DNA from: a virus
IMG/VR virus record: IMGVR_UViG_3300034954_000558
Location: 1-20,181 of that record
Reading direction: 5' to 3' (one strand)
Length of the DNA stretch: 20,181 bases
Made by a program: the position numbers and the translations under genes. The stretch's first letter is position 1; every line of letters starts with the position of its first letter. The notes beneath the pieces are model-generated. The model saw nothing but the letters and a program-made list of their open reading frames with translations, was not told the origin of the DNA and searched no databases. This document shows positions 6,319 through 12,567 of this stretch, in pieces.

Positions 6319-7111
6319 AATTATCGTCTATGTATTTTCTAAAACGCTTTAGTAATACTGGATGCTTGTCTTTACGCCTTCTCTTGTCGTGAACAGCCGT
6401 TGTTTTAATTCTAGGTCCCATGTTCTTAGTATCTTGAGGAATGCCTGCCATAGCTGTAGTCATCTGTTCGCTTGATGCTTTCGCTTGAGCCATAGCCTCT
6501 GGAGAAGGCGCGCCTTTTTCGCCTTTCTTACGCATACGTTTTCCAGATTTTCTTCTCTGATTAATGTTATGCCATAGGCCTTTATTTTTTTCTTCTATGT
6601 TTTCTTTTTGCATTTCCTTAGTCTTCTTTTTCATTTTATTTATATAAGCTCGGTAGATAGCTGCAGCTGCAGTCTTGCCAGCTACTCTTGCTCTTTGTTC
6701 CATAGCTATTGCAGCTTGTATCTTATGAGCATGTTTTCTACCTGACTTCTTTATTTTAGCCACTGATGCTTTTGCATCAGCCGGAGTTGCAAACTTCAAA
6801 CCGTGAATCGTACCTTTTGGATTCTCATCTGTATATAAATCACTATGTTTATCTGAACCTGCAGGTTGTCCTTTTTTTCTTGGTATTCTTTTTGTAGCCT
6901 CGAACATGTCTGTACTTGGACTCTTACCAGATTGCTTAACAACTTTTAAATCATTGCCTATTAATGGCGAATACTTTTCAGCTGCTTTCTTTGCTCTTGC
7001 TTCTGAGCTATGCATGCTAAACGTGTATCTCGACTTTGGCGCGCCGGGATTTACCACAACGTGAGTATATGGTTTTATTTTACTTCCTTTTTGTCTACCT
7101 GCTACTCTCAT
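6311..7111 (-). CDS. Basic modular phage protein (marine T4-like modules)
   Basis: This 266-residue, Lys/Arg-rich protein looks like a string of separate modules. Residues 1-68 are a small beta-like domain (KPYTHVVVNP, RYTFSMHSSEARAKKAAEKY). Residues 72-168 form a block with RKKGQPAGSDKHSDLYTDEN, GTIHGLKFATPADAKASV and HAHKIQAAIAMEQRARVAGK. Residues 175-211 form a second block with KNKGLWHNINQRRKSGKRMR and KGAPSPEA. I recall both blocks in other marine T4-like phages, sometimes on different proteins, but know no function. Junctions DMFE|AT and NIEE|KN resemble prohead-protease sites. It overlaps the upstream gene by ATGA. The high positive charge suggests DNA contact inside the head, which is inference. 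Confidence 0.85.
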   Translation of the reverse strand: MRVAGRQKGSKIKPYTHVVVNPGAPKSRYTFSMHSSEARAKKAAEKYSPLIGNDLKVVKQSGKSPSTDMFEATKRIPRKKGQPAGSDKHSDLYTDENPKGTIHGLKFATPADAKASVAKIKKSGRKHAHKIQAAIAMEQRARVAGKTAAAAIYRAYINKMKKKTKEMQKENIEEKNKGLWHNINQRRKSGKRMRKKGEKGAPSPEAMAQAKASSEQMTTAMAGIPQDTKNMGPRIKTTAVHDKRRRKDKHPVLLKRFRKYIDDNYG

Positions 7112-7689
7112 CTTATTAACTCGCCGGCAGTTACATATACTTGTTTATTTGTATTAACATGAATCGCCTCATAAATATCTACACCAAATACTTCTCCAAC
7201 TGGAAAAGACTCGTTAGTTATTCTTATCTGATCTTTTGGCCAAACAAGTTCATCACAAGTTTTATTTAATAATTTAGGAGTTGAAACTCTATATATCCCA
7301 GGAGTTAACTGCTTATCATCTAGTAAAAACCATTCGTTCTTTTCATTTAAAAAATCTAGTACATCTACATTAAGTTCTTTGCAGATTTTTTCTAATCCTT
7401 TTGTTCCGACTTTTTCTTTAATGAGATAGAGCGCGCTCGCAAAAGATCCAAGTCGAGATCCACCCCCTGGAATTTTTGCAACGAGCCTTTTGATGTTAGC
7501 GGCAAGGCGAATAAAAGGAGTATAAGCAGACTTTTTTTCATCAGTATCCAGCTTCACATTCTTATTTCTCTTTCCGTTCTCGTCTATAATCCCTTGTTTA
7601 TAGGCGTCCCAGTCTTTCCAATCCATAACCATCATTCTTATGAATCGAAAAGTATATCCTAAGTCTGCTGCTCTTTTTAATATACCCAT
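7108..7689 (-). CDS. Conserved T4-like phage protein, function unknown (193 aa)
   Basis: The protein opens MGILKRAADLGYTFRFIRMM and contains WDAYKQGIIDENGK, AYTPFIRLAANIKRLVAKIP and GGGSRLGSFASALYLIKEK. The C-terminal half is less charged and beta-rich, ending NTNKQVYVTAGELIR. I recall homologues in cyanophages and rhizobial T4-like phages with the same PGG-S-x-x-x-S-[FY]-A-[AS]-AL-[FY]-LIKE core, where they are annotated as hypothetical or structural. The next gene downstream overlaps it by ATGA, and the upstream gene stops within its ATG (TAATG). Pairing with the 122-residue protein upstream appears to be a conserved gene order, so the two may act together. No enzyme motif or membrane segment is evident. 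Confidence 0.88.
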   Translation of the reverse strand: MGILKRAADLGYTFRFIRMMVMDWKDWDAYKQGIIDENGKRNKNVKLDTDEKKSAYTPFIRLAANIKRLVAKIPGGGSRLGSFASALYLIKEKVGTKGLEKICKELNVDVLDFLNEKNEWFLLDDKQLTPGIYRVSTPKLLNKTCDELVWPKDQIRITNESFPVGEVFGVDIYEAIHVNTNKQVYVTAGELIR

Positions 7690-8057
7690 TAAATCTTCCT
7701 TAATACGTTAACTACTTCAGGATCCATTGTAATTCCAGTGTATTGATCATTTCTAATATAATTTAAGAATATCAAAAATGGTTTTATAACCGGCCAATGG
7801 TTATTATCTAGCTTAAATTCTAAAATATTTAGAGCAGCTTCAATACCAAACACATTAAAAACCACTATCAAATGATTAAGAATTAGTCTTTCAGGTAACT
7901 CATCAGTTTCTAAATAACGATTCAATAATCTTTTAATATACTTAAACCTTTTTAAGTCTTCTTGAAACTCGTCTGCATCAACTAACTTATTAGTCCTATA
8001 ATGATTAGCCGCGTACAAGAAAAGGTTCTTATCATTTAACTCTTTAAATCTTAACAT
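7689..8057 (-). CDS. DUF7207-like conserved phage protein (122 aa)
   Basis: Key blocks are MLRFKELNDKNLFLYAANHY, FQEDLKRFKYIKRLLNRYLE, ERLILNHLIVVFNVFGIEAA and PVIKPFLIFLNYI. These match a widespread small protein of T4-like phages that I recall as DUF7207, with a signature of DL-x-RFKYIKRL followed by LNH-x-I-x-x-x-NVFG. The predicted fold is all helical and soluble. The stop shares a base with the start of the 193-residue gene (TAATG), giving tight coupling. No strong Shine-Dalgarno sequence precedes the ATG, although an AT-rich stretch containing TATAAT lies directly before it. Function is unknown; its conservation in virion-gene neighbourhoods suggests a head- or tail-related role. Confidence 0.88.
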   Translation of the reverse strand: MLRFKELNDKNLFLYAANHYRTNKLVDADEFQEDLKRFKYIKRLLNRYLETDELPERLILNHLIVVFNVFGIEAALNILEFKLDNNHWPVIKPFLIFLNYIRNDQYTGITMDPEVVNVLRKI

Positions 8058-8075
8058 AAAATTATATATTAAGAT

Positions 8076-8405
8076 TTAAATGACTTCTTTGAGTTCCTCA
8101 ATCAAATCAGATTTATTTTTTCTTCGATCAAGTTCGATACCGTGTTCTCTACCAAGAGCTTCCAGTTCTAACTTAGTCATCGAATCCAAATCAGTGGCTT
8201 CATCTCCGAACCATTCTTCTTTTGCTTCTTCAGCTGTAGTTGGTGATTCGGTTAAAGTTTGAATTTCTGGTTCTACACCAAAGAACTCGTCTATCTGAGA
8301 CTTTGATATTTTTTGAGCTACTAGTAACTCTCCAGTTCTTTTATTCTTCCAACCTTGTGGAGTTGGTATCGCGCCTTTCGCCCAATTTGGTGGTTTTATA
8401 GCCAT
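8076..8405 (-). CDS. Small phage protein with C-terminal HeH/SAP-like domain (109 aa)
   Basis: The N-terminus, MAIKPPNWAKGAIPTPQGWK then NKRTGELLVAQKISKSQIDE, is a Trp/Pro-rich segment that I recall from many marine T4-like phages. A Glu/Thr-rich linker covers about residues 45-70. The C-terminus (DLDSMTKLELEALGREHGIE, then DRRKNKSDLIEELKEV) has the two-helix pattern of HeH/LEM or SAP-like domains, which bind DNA or proteins. The acidic, compact design contrasts with its very basic neighbours, so it could partner them. The gaps on either side are short (12 and 18 bases). The exact role is unknown. Confidence 0.85.
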   Translation of the reverse strand: MAIKPPNWAKGAIPTPQGWKNKRTGELLVAQKISKSQIDEFFGVEPEIQTLTESPTTAEEAKEEWFGDEATDLDSMTKLELEALGREHGIELDRRKNKSDLIEELKEVI

Positions 8406-8417
8406 TATATTTTTCCT

Positions 8418-9437
8418 TTACTTATAAATTTCAGGGTGCATTGTCTTGTGATCCCCATCATAATGTTTCTTTAGATACTTTTGCAAGTCTCTCTTCTTAC
8501 CAGTAGCATCTGTACCAATTTTTTTCTTCTTAAGAGTAATGTTATGCTTCTTTTCAAAAGAACCAGCTTTACCTGTCATATGATCTATATCAACAGTATG
8601 AACTTTGTCTAAGTCTTCAACCATGTTTATGGCACTTAAAAGTTGATCCATAGTCTTTCCAAATATGCCATACTTATCATGTTTCTCAACACCTTCCATC
8701 TTAGCTGTTGGATCTTTTATTGGAGTCGCGCTTGGCTTGATATTTCTATCACCACTTGCTACGTTATCTCCGCCAGATCTTTTCTTTGCTTGTTTCATCT
8801 TTTTGTCGGCTTTATCTTTTTCGTTAGCCTCTAAAGATTTTTTAACGTCTAAGTCTGCAGCTCCAGATTTAATTTTATCTTGAGCTCCCTTAGCCATATC
8901 CATAGCTCCTTTAGAAGACTGACTCTTATCGAGAATGCCTTCCGGAGCAGTAGCGCTCTTATAATGAGATTTTCTATCTCCTTCGAGCATTGAAATTAAT
9001 TTTTCTCTAAAAGTCATTGTACTCTCTTTATGTGCGTGTTTATCTGATAATTTTTTTGCTGCATTATAAGCAGACTTATATTTATCACTATGGGCACCAT
9101 GTTTATTTAAAGTTTGACCGGCATTATCAACTGCCTTTCTAACTTTCATATGATCCATATGATCTTTGCCAGAATGCTTCTTATCAAGTCTTTTAAGATT
9201 ACTCATTGCTTGATTGTGTTTGACAATATGCATACGCTGTTGATCCATAGTAACTGCTTCTTTTTGATCTGCAATTTTAGTTGCAGTGTCTTTTTTCATA
9301 GTCACCGGATGAGTCTTTCCACCAAAGTTGAATTTCTTCTTACCGGCTTTTGCGGCTGCAGCTGCTGCGCCATGGAAGGCGGTTCTTTCATTTGCTGGAA
9401 TCTCCTCAGGTATATGATACTTTATACTTTCTTCCAT
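8418..9437 (-). CDS. Basic Lys/His-rich modular protein, candidate internal head protein
   Basis: I start this gene at the ATG at 9437 (339 residues), because AAAGGAGA lies directly upstream at good spacing. An ATG at 9458 adds seven residues but overlaps the previous gene. Blocks in order: ERTAFHGAAAAAAKAGKKKF with FNFGGKTHPVTMKKDTA (about 18-51); a His/Lys-rich helical stretch (60-137); MTFREKLISMLEGDRKSHYK then TAPEGILDK (141-171); a low-complexity Lys/Asp/Ala stretch; and a C-terminal part ending DGDHKTMHPEIYK. The MTFREKLISMLEGD block looks like the leader seen at the N-terminus of other proteins here, but is internal. A late-type promoter lies about 75 bases upstream. Packaging in the head is inferred from composition and modules. 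Confidence 0.82.
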   Translation of the reverse strand: MEESIKYHIPEEIPANERTAFHGAAAAAAKAGKKKFNFGGKTHPVTMKKDTATKIADQKEAVTMDQQRMHIVKHNQAMSNLKRLDKKHSGKDHMDHMKVRKAVDNAGQTLNKHGAHSDKYKSAYNAAKKLSDKHAHKESTMTFREKLISMLEGDRKSHYKSATAPEGILDKSQSSKGAMDMAKGAQDKIKSGAADLDVKKSLEANEKDKADKKMKQAKKRSGGDNVASGDRNIKPSATPIKDPTAKMEGVEKHDKYGIFGKTMDQLLSAINMVEDLDKVHTVDIDHMTGKAGSFEKKHNITLKKKKIGTDATGKKRDLQKYLKKHYDGDHKTMHPEIYK

Positions 9438-9448
9438 GGGATTCTCCT

Positions 9449-9730
9449 TTACATCCATACGTGAGCCACGTAGGCTCCAAGTACAGCAACAATTAATGCC
9501 ATACCAATTCTATTTATAATACCAACAGTTCTTGAGTTATCATCTACTGTTTTCTGTATCTCGTCTAATTTTACTGAGAGCTTATTCAGTCTTTCTCTCA
9601 TGTTCTCGTGGTCGTCTTGTAATGCTATAATCTTCTCCTCTGCTCTTGCTAAAGAAATCATAGCGTCTGCGAGCTTATCAATCTTCTGCTCTATTCTATC
9701 TAATCGTGATTCAGTAGTTTCTTGAACCAT
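9449..9730 (-). CDS. Coiled-coil protein with C-terminal membrane anchor (93 aa)
   Basis: Residues 5-68 form a long amphipathic coiled coil (SRLDRIEQKIDKLADAMISL and further heptads through LNKLSVKLDEIQKTV). A single membrane helix follows at 73-92 (INRIGMALIVAVLGAYVAHV) and the protein ends WM. This tail-anchored layout resembles the haemolysin XhlA family that assists phage holins, though no signature residue proves it. The ATG shares a base with the stop of the 46-residue gene (TAATG). A late-type promoter for the next gene lies within its coding region. Possible roles are a lysis accessory or another inner-membrane scaffold. The topology is clear; the role is not. Confidence 0.82.
   Translation of the reverse strand: MVQETTESRLDRIEQKIDKLADAMISLARAEEKIIALQDDHENMRERLNKLSVKLDEIQKTVDDNSRTVGIINRIGMALIVAVLGAYVAHVWM
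9510..9520 (-). promoter_or_regulatory. T4-type late promoter inside the coiled-coil gene
   Basis: Minus-strand ATTATAAATAG with the TATAAATA late element, identical over 11 bases to the elements at 400-410 and 17949-17959. It lies about 75 bases upstream of the ATG at 9437, so it could give the basic-protein gene and the following structural-type genes an extra late start. It overlaps codons for the coiled-coil protein's membrane region, so its activity is inferred. Confidence 0.5.
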
Positions 9731-9870
9731 TATCTTTTTCCTTGGCCTCTATACTTTTTAAAGCTTCTTCTCTTATGTTTATTCATAGTTGAAAATATTG
9801 GTTTGCGTCCAATAGTAGTACCATGCTTCTTTGGTTCGTGTACTGATACTGAACGAAATAACTTTGCCAT
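9730..9870 (-). CDS. Tiny basic conserved phage protein (46 aa)
   Basis: The minus strand encodes 46 residues starting MAKLFRSVSVHEPKKHGTTI, with GRKPIFSTMNKHKRRSFKKY and ending RGQGKR. The block KHGTTIGRKP followed by NKHKRRS-x-KKYRGQG is one I recall as a conserved tiny protein of marine T4-like phages. It is extremely basic, so nucleic-acid binding is likely. The ATG at 9870 shares a base with the stop of the 56-residue membrane gene, and the stop shares a base with the start of the coiled-coil gene (TAATG at both ends). This locks it into the operon and strongly supports that it is translated. Function is unknown. Confidence 0.85.
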   Translation of the reverse strand: MAKLFRSVSVHEPKKHGTTIGRKPIFSTMNKHKRRSFKKYRGQGKR

Positions 9871-10040
9871 TACTCAGCTTTCCAAATTGTCCATATTCCA
9901 TAAGCTATCGCTAAACCTGCAGCAATCTTTGCCAATGGTGATAAAAATAATATCATAAGACCAAGAGCAATACAAACTGCTCCGTCTAAAGATGTTCTTT
10001 CTTTAATTCTATTATTAATCCAGTTTTTAATCACTACCAT
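9870..10040 (-). CDS. Small membrane protein, holin-like (56 aa)
   Basis: The product begins MVVIKNWINNRIKERTSLDG and then has two hydrophobic segments, AVCIALGLMILFL (about 21-33) and AKIAAGLAIAYGIWTIW (about 37-53), split by a short SPL turn. It ends KAE. A small hairpin membrane protein with a charged N-terminus fits a holin or a structural membrane protein; I see no family signature. I start it at the ATG at 10040, where AAGGAG lies upstream and the overlap with the preceding stop is small. A GTG two codons later has better spacing from AAGGAG, and an ATG at 10058 would add six residues. Its separation from the spanin-like genes weakens the holin reading. Confidence 0.75.
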   Translation of the reverse strand: MVVIKNWINNRIKERTSLDGAVCIALGLMILFLSPLAKIAAGLAIAYGIWTIWKAE

Positions 10041-10348
10041 TTCTCCTTGTCTGCCCAATACGCTGCTGACATTTTACCTTTAGCTATGTTTTTAGCGTGT
10101 CTGGCTTTAAATGATTTACGTCTTGCCTTTTGTCTGTCAGACTCTCCTTTTTTGGGAGCTCCTGCAGTACTTACTCCTTGCTGACCAAATCTAATAGTCT
10201 TAACTTTATCACCATCTTTAGCGACTACGATATGACTACTGGTCGGATGATTTGGCGTACGCTTTGCTTTATTAAATCCTGATACTCCAGCTCTCTTGAG
10301 CCTTGGATCTTTTTCTTCTATAAATTTTTTAAATCTATCCAAACTCAT
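10034..10348 (-). CDS. DUF6321-like basic phage protein (104 aa)
   Basis: Blocks: MSLDRFKKFIEEKDPRLKRA, GVSGFNKAKRTPNHPTSSHI, VKTIRFGQQGVSTAGAPKKG and RRKSFKARHAKNIAKGKMSA before AAYWADKEKW. The core IRFG-x-x-G ... RRKSFKARHA ... YWADK-x-KW matches what I recall as DUF6321, common in cyanophages and related phages, with no known function. The protein is strongly basic. Its first 12 residues, MSLDRFKKFIEE, also fit the shared leader pattern seen in the large basic proteins upstream. It overlaps the preceding gene by 14 bases. A virion-internal, nucleic-acid-binding role is inferred. Confidence 0.88.
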   Translation of the reverse strand: MSLDRFKKFIEEKDPRLKRAGVSGFNKAKRTPNHPTSSHIVVAKDGDKVKTIRFGQQGVSTAGAPKKGESDRQKARRKSFKARHAKNIAKGKMSAAYWADKEKW

Positions 10349-11267
10349 GACCTGCTATCCTTTTCATTTGTTTATTAAATTCTGCTTGATCTGGTTTTGA
10401 CTTGTATAGTTTTTTAGTAAGTGCGCTGTTTTTCTTACCTTTAATTCTGTACTTATAACCTTTTTCTTTATGTTCAGGATCTGTAGTTTTTACTAATCTT
10501 CTTTTATACTGAGCTTCATAAGACTCTGGTCCTTTTGGAGCATCAGTGCTTCCTCTCATTCCTTCTTTTACATTTTCTCCGGGTGTAATCTTTTTCATTA
10601 ATCTTACAGATTCTGGTGAACCATAATCGTACTTATACTCACTCTTTATTTCTTCTCTTCCCTGAGCTTTATCTCTAAAAGCTTTTCTCTTTTTTGCTTT
10701 TGTAGTTCTTTCAACGTCTGTAATCATAGAAGGTTGCTTAACTATCTTTCTTAGTTTTTGTAATAATTGCCCTGGAGTCTTGTCGTCCATGTACATGTCT
10801 GGTAAACCAGCAATTGAAACTTTATAACTACCTTCTGTTGTAATTCCTAAAGCTCTTTTTGCTAATTGTTTTTTAGTGTCATCACGCTTTGCGAGTGCTG
10901 TATGGCCTCTTGCTCTTTTTGCTATTTCTTTTGCGCGTTTACCTGTATCTCTCATCCAATCAGGTCTTGCTTTTTTACTTGGTCCTCTTAAACCACGAGC
11001 TATCTTTGCTTTAGCTTTTAATCTCATAGATAGCTCTGGTATGTTTCTATCTAGTTCTGGCTTCGCTCCGTTTCTATTAAGTTGAGAGAATAACTTTAAA
11101 TTATTACCAGCTAGCTTAGCTTCTTTTTGACTATCACGTTTATCTAGATACGCTGCAATAGCCATTTGATGTCTCTTCTCTTTAGACTTACCTTTAAACT
11201 GTGGAGCCTTAGACTTTCTAAAGTCTTTTACGTAGTCTCCGGCTGTTGCATCTTTTCCTAATGGCAT
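10335..11267 (-). CDS. Basic three-module phage protein
   Basis: This 310-residue Lys/Arg-rich protein joins at least three blocks that I recall on separate proteins of marine T4-like phages. Residues 11-44 are DYVKDFRKSKAPQFKGKSKE followed by KRHQMAIAAYLDKR. Residues 147-204 contain YKVSIAGLPDMYMDDKTPGQ, LLQKLRKIVKQPSMITDVER and FRDKAQG. Residues 211-230 are YKYDYGSPESVRLMKKITPG. Basic helical linkers (90-140) and a basic tail (250-310) fill the rest. Possible protease-like junctions are TTE|GS near 145 and VKE|GM at 233-235. Unlike most neighbours it lacks the leader-like N-terminus. The start shares a base with the previous stop (TAATG). No catalytic motif is evident. Confidence 0.85.
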   Translation of the reverse strand: MPLGKDATAGDYVKDFRKSKAPQFKGKSKEKRHQMAIAAYLDKRDSQKEAKLAGNNLKLFSQLNRNGAKPELDRNIPELSMRLKAKAKIARGLRGPSKKARPDWMRDTGKRAKEIAKRARGHTALAKRDDTKKQLAKRALGITTEGSYKVSIAGLPDMYMDDKTPGQLLQKLRKIVKQPSMITDVERTTKAKKRKAFRDKAQGREEIKSEYKYDYGSPESVRLMKKITPGENVKEGMRGSTDAPKGPESYEAQYKRRLVKTTDPEHKEKGYKYRIKGKKNSALTKKLYKSKPDQAEFNKQMKRIAGHEFG

Positions 11268-11488
11268 TACTTAGCCTTCATTGCAGTTTGCATAGCTTTC
11301 ATGAGATTATTCATATCCTTTGAAAGAACCTGAATGTATCTACCTCTTTCACCATAGTTGATTTGATATCCTATACCACCTTTGAGACGAGTCTTTGTAA
11401 TTTGTATTCCAAATTTATCATAGACGTCTTCGCCTTCTTCAATTTTCTGAGGATGTAAAACATCGAGGATTGCTTTTCTTAAACTCAT
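11267..11488 (-). CDS. Small phage protein with leader-like N-terminus (73 aa)
   Basis: The product begins MSLRKAILDVLHPQKIEEGE, then DVYDKFGIQITKTRLKGGIG, and ends with a helix containing MNNLMKAMQTAMKAK. The N-terminal helix followed by KIEE|GE fits the leader plus (I/L)-x-E pattern of the neighbouring basic proteins, although it is looser. The centre appears to form a small beta sheet. It overlaps the DUF5824-like gene by ATGA and couples to the next gene by TAATG. I do not recognise a family. Confidence 0.8.
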   Translation of the reverse strand: MSLRKAILDVLHPQKIEEGEDVYDKFGIQITKTRLKGGIGYQINYGERGRYIQVLSKDMNNLMKAMQTAMKAK

Positions 11489-12567
11489 TTCATACTCCCT
11501 ACTTTTTTACGAGTACCAAATGCTTTAGTATCGCCTTTATCCATCATGCCTTTCATACCGGCTGCTGGATCTGCTTTACCGTGATAGCCTTGTGCGTACC
11601 CTGGTTTTAATTTTTTCATCTTACCTTTTTTAATAAAGTCGTCTATAGCTTTTCTTTCAGCGTCAGAAGTCGTAGCTTCAGTCTTTTTAAATCTTTTACC
11701 AATCGGATAAGACAAAGGACCCATAGATGTTATTTTAGTAGCTCTATCGATACCTGCAACGCGTTTTGCTGCTTTGCGTTCAGGACTTTTCTTATAGTCT
11801 TTAGTTGGTCCACCTAATCGGCTTATTGCATCTGCAGTACCTTGTTGTTGACCTTTATGATAAACATCTCTTGAAGCCTTACCAATGTATCTCATCGCAA
11901 GACCTTTTGATATTTCTTTTACTGTGCCCTCCGATTTAATGTTGAGTTTAGTGAGTTTAGTGTGCAACTTCAGTTTCGGAAAACTATGCTTAGGCGTACC
12001 CGTCTTAAATTTTCCAGCGTCTTTAGTTGTTCCAATAGCTGTCTGACTTAATGAATGAGCATCTTTAGCAGCTTTCTTATATTTTGATTGGTTAAGAGAT
12101 GAAGCAGCATCACGAGCTCGCATATGAGCAGCATGTGCTTGTTTATGAATGTCGATAGCGCGATAGTGCATATCTTCGTTATCATTATTATGTTTTCCAC
12201 TATCTCCTTCACTTTTATGACGCTTAGCGTGGCTAGCATGAGCCTTTGCCATGTCGTCATGATAAGAACTTTTTATCGGATGATACTCTGCTTCATTAAC
12301 TGATTCTTTTTTAGATTTCTTCTTACCCTTACCACTAAGATCAGAATCGGCACCGTAATAAGTACCTTTACCTTTTCCTATGTACGAGTTGACTCGAGCC
12401 ATTCCCCACTGCTGAGGAGTTGTCCCCGGTCTATGTCCAGTTTTCCAAGCTGCCATTCCTCTGTTATATACTTTCTTTAAAGTACCATAAGATATACCAG
12501 ACTTAGCTGCTTTTTTCTTGAGTCCTTCGTTTTCGAGTAACTCTTCGAACGTTGAAAATTTAAGCAT
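11485..12567 (-). CDS. DUF5824-like multi-module basic protein
   Basis: This 360-residue protein starts with the leader-like MLKFSTFEELLENEG. Residues 16-77 match DUF5824 as I recall it: LKKKAAKSGISYGTLKKVYN, then RGMAAWKTGHRPGTTPQQWG and ARVNSYIGKGKG. After VNE|AE (90-93) comes a His/Ala/Lys-rich helical module (95-180). After VKE|IS (216-219) comes KGLAMRYIGKASRDVYHKGQ and a KRVAGIDRATK motif. After KTE|AT (296-299) comes AERKAIDDFIKKGKMKKLKP, then YAQGYHGKADPAAGMKGMMD and GTRKKVGSM. Each junction resembles the (I/L/V)-x-E prohead-protease site. The gene overlaps the nucleotidyltransferase gene by eight bases. Modules are likely separate folded units; functions are unknown. Confidence 0.87.
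   Translation of the reverse strand: MLKFSTFEELLENEGLKKKAAKSGISYGTLKKVYNRGMAAWKTGHRPGTTPQQWGMARVNSYIGKGKGTYYGADSDLSGKGKKKSKKESVNEAEYHPIKSSYHDDMAKAHASHAKRHKSEGDSGKHNNDNEDMHYRAIDIHKQAHAAHMRARDAASSLNQSKYKKAAKDAHSLSQTAIGTTKDAGKFKTGTPKHSFPKLKLHTKLTKLNIKSEGTVKEISKGLAMRYIGKASRDVYHKGQQQGTADAISRLGGPTKDYKKSPERKAAKRVAGIDRATKITSMGPLSYPIGKRFKKTEATTSDAERKAIDDFIKKGKMKKLKPGYAQGYHGKADPAAGMKGMMDKGDTKAFGTRKKVGSMK

Noticed and set aside
6637-6644. TATAAATA on the minus strand inside the 266-residue basic protein gene
   Set aside because: It lacks the ATT...G context of the other three copies and simply encodes Tyr-Ile-Asn-Lys within a conserved block; no suitably placed gene start follows closely.
8058-8075. 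TATAAT-containing stretch just before the DUF7207-like gene as a promoter
   Set aside because: No -35 hexamer at 16-18 bases and not the late-element sequence; probably only AT-rich spacer.
12048-12260. 70-residue minus-strand frame inside the DUF5824-like gene
   Set aside because: It is an alternate frame of a clearly coding region, with an unlikely composition rich in Leu, Met and Ile.
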